Below the pieces are notes generated by a model, which ran no database searches, was not told the origin of the DNA, and saw only the letters and a program-made list of their open reading frames with translations. Of a stretch of 64,000 nucleotides of DNA, positions 9,477-16,303 are shown one piece after another. The DNA lies in NCBI RefSeq assembly GCF_014641455.1, contig NZ_BMHT01000006.1, forward strand, positions 186,001 through 250,000, in the 5' to 3' direction. The stretch's first letter is position 1; each line of letters starts with the position of its first letter. This DNA comes from Hymenobacter cavernae (GTDB lineage Bacteria > Bacteroidota > Bacteroidia > Cytophagales > Hymenobacteraceae). The translations under genes and the position numbers were made by a program.

Positions 9477-9591
9477 CTGTCATTCCGAGCATTCTGCGCA
9501 TCAAGCAGAGACGAGGAATCTGGGTTAAGACCTAGGTTTGTTACCCAGATTCCTCGTCTCTGCTTGATGCGCAGAATGCTCGGAATGACAG
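9477..9591. repeat. Long perfect inverted repeat with CCTAGG loop
   Basis: Two arms of 49 bases (9477-9525 and 9543-9591) are exact complements. They surround a 17-base loop that contains GACCTAGGTTTG. The arms begin CTGTCATTCCGAGCATTC. It fills the gap between two convergent genes. The outer sequence resembles the imperfect element at 39497-39575. Confidence 0.95.
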
Positions 9592-9600
9592 GAGCCTAGC

Positions 9601-10770
9601 TTACGTGGTGCTTTGGTTGGCTGAACGGGGTTGGGCTGCTGCCTTTTCCCGTTCTTCCTCCGCTTCTTCCGCGAAGCCTTTGGCAATTTTTTCTTCCACT
9701 TCCTCGTAGTCGTCGGAGTCCGGCTTTTCGGCGTGCGAGGCTTGCTCCGCGCTGGCTTGTGGCTCGTAGCTAAGTCGGAGGAAGATGGGAAAGTGGTCGG
9801 AGCCGATGTGCGGCAGCCGCTGGATGTCTTTCACTTTGAAGTGCGCGGAGTGGAAGACATGGTCGAGTGGCCATCGGAACAAGTGATGGTCAGCGTGAAA
9901 AGTAGGCAGTAAGCCGCGCCCAATCCGCGGATCGAGCAGCCCGCTGATGCGCCGAAACAGCTCAGAGGTGTGCGACCACGCCACATCGTTCATATCGCCG
10001 GCCACAATCGTGGGCTCGTCGGAATGCTCGATTTCGCGGCCTACCAGCAGTAGCTCGGCGTCGCGGCGCGTGCTGGTTTTGCTTTCGGCGGGCGCGGGCG
10101 GCTTGGGGTGCAGGCAATGTAAACACACCAGCTCGCCCGAAGGCAGCTCCACCCGGCTGTGGAAGGAAGGAATATCATCCTCAATCAGGAACCGAATTTT
10201 AGGATCAACCAGCTTCAGCCGCGAAAATACGAGCAGCCCGTACGTATTCGGCAACGGCGCCAGCGCGGTGTACGGGTGCGTTTTCTCCAAGCTAGCTAGC
10301 TGGTCGAGCCACCACTGATCGGTTTCGACGGCCAGAATGATATCGGGGTCGTAGTCCTTGATAACCCGCAAACAGCGCCCCGCGTCGCGGTTGGTCATCA
10401 GCACGTTGGTCACCAGCAGGCTGATTTCGCGTTGCGGCGCCGCTCCTTTGTGCAGCTTGCTATCGGCTACTTGCTTGGGGCGCAGTGGCGTGTAGGGTAG
10501 AATGCGAAAGGCTTGGTAGATGGAGCTGGCCAGCAAAAGCACGAGCAAACCTAGCCCCCAAGGTCCTTGGTGCATCCTCAACAGCCAGGCAGCCAAGGCA
10601 CTAGGGAGTGCGGCGCCCACAATCTGCAGGCGCGGAAAGTCAAAAATGCGAATCCACCACGCTTCTTGCTTGAGCAAGGGCAAAGCGGTAGCTAATACGG
10701 CGGCGCTGCCAACCAAGGCCGTAACGCCTTGACCGAGCAGCAGCGCCCACGAGAAGTCAATTTCGGGCAC
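9601..10770 (-). CDS. Membrane-anchored endonuclease/exonuclease/phosphatase family protein
   Basis: A 389-residue protein. N-terminal hydrophobic segments (within residues 8-90) are followed by an EEP catalytic domain: the metal-binding ETDQWW near the start, GDMNDVAWS in the middle and GSDHFPIFL at the end. These are the Glu, Asp/Asn and Asp-His residues of the DNase I-like fold. Members cleave phosphodiesters of nucleic acids, phospholipids or inositol phosphates. The membrane anchor suggests that the domain faces the periplasm. The acidic C-terminal tail (EEVEEKIAKG and EEAEEEREKA) is charged and probably disordered. The start is GTG at 10768-10770; no ATG gives a better N-terminus. Confidence 0.8.
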   Translation of the reverse strand: MPEIDFSWALLLGQGVTALVGSAAVLATALPLLKQEAWWIRIFDFPRLQIVGAALPSALAAWLLRMHQGPWGLGLLVLLLASSIYQAFRILPYTPLRPKQVADSKLHKGAAPQREISLLVTNVLMTNRDAGRCLRVIKDYDPDIILAVETDQWWLDQLASLEKTHPYTALAPLPNTYGLLVFSRLKLVDPKIRFLIEDDIPSFHSRVELPSGELVCLHCLHPKPPAPAESKTSTRRDAELLLVGREIEHSDEPTIVAGDMNDVAWSHTSELFRRISGLLDPRIGRGLLPTFHADHHLFRWPLDHVFHSAHFKVKDIQRLPHIGSDHFPIFLRLSYEPQASAEQASHAEKPDSDDYEEVEEKIAKGFAEEAEEEREKAAAQPRSANQSTT

Positions 10771-10897
10771 GCAGGGAGAGAGATTTGGTAAAAGGCAGCA
10801 TGTAAGGCGGCCACTGTCGACTTGTACGCAACAGGAGCTTAACCGTTAGCACCTCTAAACATAGCATTTTTCCGGTTCTGTCGCGAGGCAATCCTTG

Positions 10898-10905
10898 TAC
10901 CTTTG
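10898..10905 (+). promoter_or_regulatory. Predicted -7 element TACCTTTG of marC
   Basis: TACCTTTG matches the Bacteroidota consensus TAnnTTTG and lies 22 bases before the ATG at 10928. No clear -33 TTTG is visible. Confidence 0.6.
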
Positions 10906-10927
10906 AGGCGCTGTCTGCTCGTGCTTT

Positions 10928-11545
10928 ATGGAAATTCTACTCGCCACCTTCACTACGCTGTTCTCGGTCGTCAACCCGTTCAGCGCCATGCCGGTCTTCC
11001 TGACGCTCACGGAGTCTGACTCGCCGGTTGCACGGCAGCAAACGGGTTTGCGGGCGTGTATTTATATGTTCTTCGTGTTGTCGGTGTCGTTTTTCGCGGG
11101 GCAATACGTACTTAACTTCTTCGGTATCAACATTCATCACCTGCGCATTGCGGGTGGCATTCTGCTCATGCGCTCGGCCTTCGACCTGCTCACGCCCGGC
11201 GGCAATCGCGACCGGGTGTCGCCGGCGGCGCTGGAAGAAAGTATGCAGAAAGATGATATTTCCTTTACGCCACTCGCCATGCCAATGCTCTCGGGCCCCG
11301 GCTCCATTGCGGTGTGCATTGGTCTGTTTACCAAGCATCTATCTTACCCCGACATCAGCCTGATCGTGTTCGGGTTTGTGCTGGTGGCGCTGGCTAGCTA
11401 CCTCATTCTCATGTCGTCGCTGCGACTCACGCGTTTCCTGGGGCGGCCGGGTATGTCGGCGCTGGCGCGGATTATGGGTTTTATCACCCTAGCTATTGGG
11501 GTGAATTTTATGGCTTCGGCAATTAAGGCGCTGTTTCAGGAGTAG
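10928..11545 (+). CDS. MarC family integral membrane protein
   Basis: A 205-residue protein with six hydrophobic segments spaced through the sequence. The UPF0056/MarC signatures are present: NPFSAMPVFLTLT near the start, AGGILLMRSAFDLL in the middle, and PLAMPMLSGPGSIA. Usual length for the family is about 200-220, so it is complete. The family was named after the E. coli mar locus, but a role in drug resistance was not upheld; some members are described as amino-acid or small-molecule permeases. Function here is unknown. The predicted promoter is immediately upstream, and the following lipoprotein gene is 11 bases downstream, so the two may be cotranscribed. Confidence 0.9.
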   Translation: MEILLATFTTLFSVVNPFSAMPVFLTLTESDSPVARQQTGLRACIYMFFVLSVSFFAGQYVLNFFGINIHHLRIAGGILLMRSAFDLLTPGGNRDRVSPAALEESMQKDDISFTPLAMPMLSGPGSIAVCIGLFTKHLSYPDISLIVFGFVLVALASYLILMSSLRLTRFLGRPGMSALARIMGFITLAIGVNFMASAIKALFQE

Positions 11546-11556
11546 AGAAATTATCT

Positions 11557-12045
11557 ATGAAACGGCGGATTATTTATGCAGGATTATTATTTGTAGCAAG
11601 CAGTTGCAACTTCTCTCAATCCGGAAGCCACGAGTACACTCAGCCTACCTATAGAATAAACTTTTACATCGAGAATAACAGCCCTACGCAGCCAGCCATT
11701 GGTCTGACGGTAATATGGGATACATCGTTAATAGCGCAAGATACTTTTAGATATACCAGAATATCCGATCAATACAGCTACTACACGCGTAAGGAAGTGA
11801 CAGGCAATCATCATCTAAAAATTGTTGACAGTAGTAACAAGTTGTCAATTGACACAACCCTGAACTTACAGGATTCGCTGACGCATGTCTTTGTTGGCTT
11901 TGCTTATAATAAGCTGGATACTACTGAACTCAATAGAATCAAGAAGCAACACTATCCAGAAGGAGACTCTGTTGTAATCAAAGCACTTTCTGAGCCGAAA
12001 CGCTTAATAGTCCATTTAGAACACGGGCAAATCTCCATTCCTTGA
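11557..12045 (+). CDS. Hypothetical lipoprotein, lower GC than neighbours
   Basis: A 162-residue protein with a short lipoprotein signal (MKRRIIYAGLLFVASSC, lipobox ASSC). The rest is beta-rich with no recognised family, reading like a Bacteroidota outer-membrane or periplasmic lipoprotein. It is visibly AT-richer than marC and hemE on either side, with codons ending in A or T (for example AGA, ATA and TTA), and contains no CCTAGG. That points to recent acquisition. It lies 11 bases after marC and 39 bases before hemE on the same strand. Function unknown. Confidence 0.65.
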   Translation: MKRRIIYAGLLFVASSCNFSQSGSHEYTQPTYRINFYIENNSPTQPAIGLTVIWDTSLIAQDTFRYTRISDQYSYYTRKEVTGNHHLKIVDSSNKLSIDTTLNLQDSLTHVFVGFAYNKLDTTELNRIKKQHYPEGDSVVIKALSEPKRLIVHLEHGQISIP

Positions 12046-12084
12046 TGCGCTGCCGTAACTTGCGGCCGATTTCACCACCCCGTT

Positions 12085-13116
12085 ATGCTCAAAAACGACC
12101 TTCTGCTTCGTGCCGCCCGCGGCGAACAAACCGAACGTACGCCCGTGTGGCTCATGCGCCAAGCCGGCCGCATCCTGCCCGAATACCGTGAGTTGCGCGC
12201 GCGCCTGAGTGGTTTCAAGGAGCTGGTCGAAACGCCGGAGCTAGCCGCCGAAGTCACGATTCAGCCCGTAGATGCGCTGGATGTGGACGCGGCCATTATC
12301 TTCTCCGACATTCTGGTAGTGCCCGAAGCAATGGGTCTTTCCTACGAAATGCTGGAAGCCCGCGGTCCGCTGTTTCCCGAAACTATCAAGTCGGCGCACG
12401 ATGTGGAGCGGCTGCGCGTAGCCGACCCGGAGGAGCACCTAGGCTACGTGCTCGAAGCCATCCGCGTGACCAAACGGGCGCTGAATGGCCGCGTGCCGCT
12501 GATCGGTTTTGCCGGCGCCCCCTGGACGATTCTGGCGTACATGGTGGAAGGCCACGGCTCCAAAACCTTCTCGAAAGCGCGCCGCCTGCTCTATGCTGAG
12601 CCGGAGCTAGCTCACCAGCTACTGCGCAAAATCACGGATACGACCATTGCGTACCTGCAAGCCCAGGTGGTAGCGGGTGCCAACTTAGTGCAGGTGTTCG
12701 ATTCGTGGGCGGGCATCCTGCCGCCGCACCAGTACCAGGAATTCAGCACGCGCTACATCGCCGAAATCTGCCGCGCTATTCCGGACGTGCCCGTGACGGT
12801 GTTTGCCAAAGGTGCGTTCTTCGCCGTGGAAGACTTTGCTCAACTCCCCTGCCGCACCATCGGCCTCGACTGGAACCAGGACCCTAGGTTGGTGCGCCCG
12901 CTCGTCGGCGACAAAACCCTGCAAGGCAACCTTGACCCCTGTGCCCTCTACGGCACGCGCGAGCAGGTGCGCCAAGCTACCATCGAGATGCTGCGCCAGT
13001 TTGGGCCGCACCGCCACATCGCCAACCTAGGCCACGGCGTGTACCCCGATACCGATGCCGACAACGTGCGCGTGTTCGTGGAAACCGTGAAGGAGTTCAG
13101 CCCGCAGCTACGATAA
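12085..13116 (+). CDS. hemE: Uroporphyrinogen decarboxylase
   Basis: A 343-residue enzyme of normal length. It removes the four acetate carboxyls of uroporphyrinogen III to make coproporphyrinogen III in cytoplasmic heme synthesis. Diagnostic sequence: [14 protein letters not shown] at residues 22-35 (the substrate-contacting Arg pair), [16 protein letters not shown], the metal-free active-site Asp in QVFDSWAG, and [11 protein letters not shown] near the end. No other heme gene is adjacent. The start ATG at 12085 gives the normal short N-terminus [15 protein letters not shown] hairpin terminator follows. Confidence 0.97.
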   Translation: MLKNDLLLRAARGEQTERTPVWLMRQAGRILPEYRELRARLSGFKELVETPELAAEVTIQPVDALDVDAAIIFSDILVVPEAMGLSYEMLEARGPLFPETIKSAHDVERLRVADPEEHLGYVLEAIRVTKRALNGRVPLIGFAGAPWTILAYMVEGHGSKTFSKARRLLYAEPELAHQLLRKITDTTIAYLQAQVVAGANLVQVFDSWAGILPPHQYQEFSTRYIAEICRAIPDVPVTVFAKGAFFAVEDFAQLPCRTIGLDWNQDPRLVRPLVGDKTLQGNLDPCALYGTREQVRQATIEMLRQFGPHRHIANLGHGVYPDTDADNVRVFVETVKEFSPQLR

Positions 13117-13153
13117 GCAGCCGCAGCTACCTACATATCGAACTTAGGTTTTT

Positions 13154-13188
13154 AGTGCGATAATGGTAAAACAGCCATTCATCGCACT
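13154..13188 (+). terminator. Rho-independent terminator of hemE
   Basis: The stem AGTGCGAT-AATGG pairs with CCATT-CATCGCACT, with one bulge, and is followed by a T-rich run (TTTCTTTTTTCTT). Confidence 0.75.
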
Positions 13189-13215
13189 TTCTTTTTTCTT
13201 TTGCTTCCATTGCTC

Positions 13216-13809
13216 ATGAAACGCCGTACTGCGTCCCGCAAACCCACTAAGTTCCCGACCGAAAACACGTTTGAGCGCTGGACGAGTGAACAGATGCGGC
13301 CGTATCAGGAGGTTGAACAGTGCCGTTTTATCAACTGCGATTTTTCCAACGCCGACTTTTCCAACAAACGCTTTATCGACTGCTCGTTTGAAAACTGCAA
13401 TCTTTCCCTGGCCTCGCTGGCGGGTGCAGGGATGCAGAACGTTGCTTTTCAGGCGTGTAAGCTAGCCGGCGTGCAGTTCACCGCCTGCCGTGACATGCTA
13501 TTTGAGGTGCATTTTGACCAATGCCAGCTCTCCTACACCTCTTTTTACGGCAAGCGGATGCCCGATACGCGCTTCGAGAACTGCGCCCTGACGGATGTCG
13601 ATTTCACCAGCGCCGACCTCTCCAACGCCACTTTTCAAGGCTGCACGCTCAACGGCTCCGTCTTCGCCCAAACGCAGCTCAACGGTGCAGATTTCCGGAC
13701 TGCTACCGGGTTCATCATCGACCCGGACATCAACCCGCTGAAGAAAGCTAGGTTTGCGCTCGAAGGTTTGCCGGGGCTTGTGAGTAAATACGGTGTAATC
13801 GTCGAATAA
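13216..13809 (+). CDS. Pentapeptide-repeat protein
   Basis: A 197-residue protein built almost wholly of pentapeptide repeats with the A(D/N)LXX pattern. Examples are CDFSNADFSN and CSFENCNLSLASL near the start, and ADLSNATFQGCTLNGSVF and QLNGADFRT later, ending with NPLKKARFALEGLPGLVSKYG. It should form a right-handed quadrilateral beta-helix. The overall layout and the Leu-rich C-terminal tail resemble the Qnr/McbG-like group, which mimics DNA to shield gyrase, but many such proteins have no known role. The start is the ATG at 13216 (MKRRTASRKP), with a basic N-terminus. It is convergent with the heptose kinase. Confidence 0.85.
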   Translation: MKRRTASRKPTKFPTENTFERWTSEQMRPYQEVEQCRFINCDFSNADFSNKRFIDCSFENCNLSLASLAGAGMQNVAFQACKLAGVQFTACRDMLFEVHFDQCQLSYTSFYGKRMPDTRFENCALTDVDFTSADLSNATFQGCTLNGSVFAQTQLNGADFRTATGFIIDPDINPLKKARFALEGLPGLVSKYGVIVE

Positions 13810-13823
13810 CCAGCACTTACTTG

Positions 13824-14840
13824 CTAACCGAGCACTTGTGCAGCAACGGCTTCTTTCAGCAGCCGCTGTTTCTCAATGGGCACTACGCCCACCTGCTCGC
13901 ATACCAGGCCACCACCTAGGTTGGCTAGCGCCGCCGTAGCAGGCGCCGATAAACCTAGGGCTATGCACAGCGCCGCAATGCTGATAACAGTATCACCGGC
14001 ACCAGAAACGTCGGAGATGATGCGCAGGTGCGCCGGAATGTAGGTACGACCTGTTGCTGCCGACTCGCTGAACACGCCACGCTCCGAGAGCGTAACCAGC
14101 ACGATATCAGGCGTAAGCAACTCGCGCAATTGCGTTACGGCTGCTTCAAACTTTGGCCGGTCGGCGTCGGTGTCGTTGAAGTCCAGCTTGAGGCCTTCGC
14201 GCAGCTCTTTCAGGTTGGGCTTGAACAGCGTGCAGTGCTGATACGCCAGAAAGTTCTTTTTCTTCGGGTCGACTACCGTCGGGATGCCGCGCTGCCGGGC
14301 CAGGGCGATGAAGTGCTGAATGCTGGCTTCGTTCAGCACACCTTTGTCGTAATCCTCGAAAATCACGACATCAGCGCGGGCTAGCAGGGCTTCGTAGCGG
14401 ACCGTGAGCTGCGCGTTTTCTTCCGGGTTCAGATCGTTTTCAACTTCCGAATCGATGCGCAGCATGTGCTGCCCGGCCGCCAGAATACGCTGCTTCACCG
14501 TGGTAGGGCGATACGCGCTACGCACGATACCTTCCGCAGAAAGGTGCTTGTCCTGCAACAAACCTAGCAATTGGTCGCCGCCAGCATCCTCCCCCACCAC
14601 TGTGCACAGCAACGGCGTGGCACCGAGGGCCTGCACATTGAGGGCAACATTGGCAGCCCCACCGAGGCGCTGTTCCATCCGGCTCACATTCACAACGGGC
14701 ACCGGCGCTTCGGGCGAGAGGCGACTGGCCTTCCCCCACACGTAAGCGTCCATCATCACATCGCCCACGATGAGGGCCGTTAGGTTGTTGAAGGCAGCGA
14801 ATAACTCGGGAAGCGTGGCGGGCGGCGTGAGCGGAGGCAT
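13824..14840 (-). CDS. rfaE1: D-glycero-beta-D-manno-heptose-7-phosphate kinase
   Basis: A 338-residue PfkB/ribokinase-fold kinase. GDVMMDAYVWGKASRLSPEAP near residues 26-46 is the diagnostic sugar-binding segment of RfaE domain I (HldE N-terminal part, HldA). GGAANVA is at 60-66, and SGAGDTV near 279-285 carries the catalytic base Asp at 283. It makes heptose-1,7-bisphosphate for ADP-heptose of lipopolysaccharide. The adenylyltransferase half of bifunctional HldE is absent, so a separate RfaE2-type enzyme must lie elsewhere. The start is the ATG at 14840 because MPPLTPPATL leads directly into the fold; a promoter-like TACCTTTG at 14865-14872 lies just upstream. Confidence 0.9.
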   Translation of the reverse strand: MPPLTPPATLPELFAAFNNLTALIVGDVMMDAYVWGKASRLSPEAPVPVVNVSRMEQRLGGAANVALNVQALGATPLLCTVVGEDAGGDQLLGLLQDKHLSAEGIVRSAYRPTTVKQRILAAGQHMLRIDSEVENDLNPEENAQLTVRYEALLARADVVIFEDYDKGVLNEASIQHFIALARQRGIPTVVDPKKKNFLAYQHCTLFKPNLKELREGLKLDFNDTDADRPKFEAAVTQLRELLTPDIVLVTLSERGVFSESAATGRTYIPAHLRIISDVSGAGDTVISIAALCIALGLSAPATAALANLGGGLVCEQVGVVPIEKQRLLKEAVAAQVLG

Positions 14841-14864
14841 TGTGAATTTTTGGACAAGAAAGCG

Positions 14865-14872
14865 CAAAGGTA
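14865..14872 (-). promoter_or_regulatory. Predicted -7 element TACCTTTG of rfaE1
   Basis: Minus-strand TACCTTTG matches TAnnTTTG exactly, 24 bases from the chosen ATG at 14840. This supports that start over a longer reading. Confidence 0.6.
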
Positions 14873-14876
14873 AGGC

Positions 14877-15009
14877 AGAAGGAGAGTAGCGCGAAGCTCC
14901 GGCTTCGCGTACGAGCGAAGCGAGTTCCTGAAAGTCGCGCTGTTTGGATAAACGCGTAGAACTCGCCTTGCTCGTACGCGAAGCCGGAGCTTCGCGCTAC
15001 TCTCCTTCT
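14877..15009. repeat. Long inverted repeat, GTAGCGCGAAG family
   Basis: The arms start AGAAGGAGAGTAGCGCGAAG and continue through GCTCCGGCTTCGCGTACGAG; the right arm is their complement, ending at 15009. The inner part has a looser hairpin with AGCGAAGCGAGTTC opposite GAACTCGCCTTGCT. It lies between the heptose kinase start and the aminotransferase end. Confidence 0.9.
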
Positions 15010-15014
15010 TGTGC

Positions 15015-16238
15015 TTACTTTAATTTCTCAAGGCTAGCCTTGATGCGGGTGAAGGCATCACGCAGCTTTTCATCGGCGGCGGCGGTGCTGAAGCGAATGC
15101 AGTTTGGGGCGCCAAACGCCTCACCATCTACCGACGACACGTAAGCGTCGTTGAGCAGGAACATAGCTAGGTCGTTGGCGTTCTGAATGGTCGAGCCATC
15201 GGACGTGGTTTTGCCGAAGTAGCCGCTCACATCCGGAAACACATAGAAAGCGCCATTTGGCTTCGGCATAATGAAGCCCGGAATGTCTTTCGCCATTTCC
15301 AGCACTAGGTCGCGGCGACGCTGGTAAGCCGTTACCATCTCATCGGCGGAGCTGCGGCCACCCTGCAAAGCGGCCAAAGCAGCCTTTTGGGCAATAGAGC
15401 AAGTACCCGACGTAATCTGGCTTTGCAGTTTGTCGCAGGCGCAGGCAATATCTACGTGAGCAGCTAGGTAGCCCACACGCCAGCCGGTCATAGCATAGCC
15501 TTTCGAGAAACCATTGACGGTAATCACCCGGTCTTTGATTTCGCTGAACTGGGCCAGGCTCACATGCTCGCCAGTGAAGTTGATGTACTCATAAATCTCG
15601 TCGGCCAGCACGTGCACGTGCGGATTACGAGCTACCACTTCGGCAATGGCGGCAAACTCCTCGCGTGTGAACACAGCACCGGTCGGGTTGCAAGGCGACG
15701 AGTACATGATGAGCTTGGTACGGGGCGTAATAGCCGCTTCTAGTTGCTCAGCCGTTACTTTGTACTCATTTTCCAGGGTGCCCGTGATTTCTACCGGTAC
15801 GCCTTCCGCCAGCTTTACCATCTCCAGGTAGCTCACCCAATAGGGCGCGAAGATGATAACCTCGTCGCCGGGATTCACCATGCTCAGCAGCACGTTGGCC
15901 AACGACTGTTTGGCGCCGGTGCTCACCACGATGTTCTCGGGCTTGTAGTCCAGCTGGTTGTCGCGCTTGAACTTGTCGACAATGGCCTGGCGCAGATCTA
16001 GGTAGCCGGGCACGGGCGTGTAGAACGTGAAGCCTTCATCGAGGGCGCGCTTAGCCGCGTCTTTAATATACTGCGGCGTTTGGAAGTCCGGCTCGCCGAA
16101 ACTCAGGTTGATGACGTCATGACCCTGAGCCGCCAGTTCGCGCGACTTTTTGGCCATGGCAATGGTTTGCGATTCCTGCATCGTCGTGACGCGGTCCGAC
16201 AGAAAGGAGGAAGCAAGGGTAGCAACGGGGTTGGACAT
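15015..16238 (-). CDS. Class I pyridoxal-phosphate aminotransferase, aspartate type
   Basis: A 407-residue enzyme of the AAT Ib subgroup. SFGEPDFQTP (46-55) is the N-terminal substrate segment; SSPCNPTGAVF (180-190) and LADEIYEYI (211-219) contact the cofactor; SKGYAMTGWRVGY (245-257) carries the Schiff-base Lys at 246. It should move the amino group of aspartate (or a related amino acid) to 2-oxoglutarate in the cytoplasm; prephenate or aromatic activity cannot be excluded. Length and motifs are normal. It has its own promoter-like TACTTTTG at 16265-16272 and is separate from its neighbours. Confidence 0.9.
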   Translation of the reverse strand: MSNPVATLASSFLSDRVTTMQESQTIAMAKKSRELAAQGHDVINLSFGEPDFQTPQYIKDAAKRALDEGFTFYTPVPGYLDLRQAIVDKFKRDNQLDYKPENIVVSTGAKQSLANVLLSMVNPGDEVIIFAPYWVSYLEMVKLAEGVPVEITGTLENEYKVTAEQLEAAITPRTKLIMYSSPCNPTGAVFTREEFAAIAEVVARNPHVHVLADEIYEYINFTGEHVSLAQFSEIKDRVITVNGFSKGYAMTGWRVGYLAAHVDIACACDKLQSQITSGTCSIAQKAALAALQGGRSSADEMVTAYQRRRDLVLEMAKDIPGFIMPKPNGAFYVFPDVSGYFGKTTSDGSTIQNANDLAMFLLNDAYVSSVDGEAFGAPNCIRFSTAAADEKLRDAFTRIKASLEKLK

Positions 16239-16264
16239 GAGACAGTAACGAAATGGAGAATGCG

Positions 16265-16272
16265 CAAAAGTA
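16265..16272 (-). promoter_or_regulatory. Predicted -7 element TACTTTTG of the aminotransferase
   Basis: The minus-strand octamer fits TAnnTTTG and lies 26 bases before the ATG at 16238. Confidence 0.55.
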
Positions 16273-16303
16273 AGAATTTAACGCACGTACGTCACTGCCG
16301 ATT

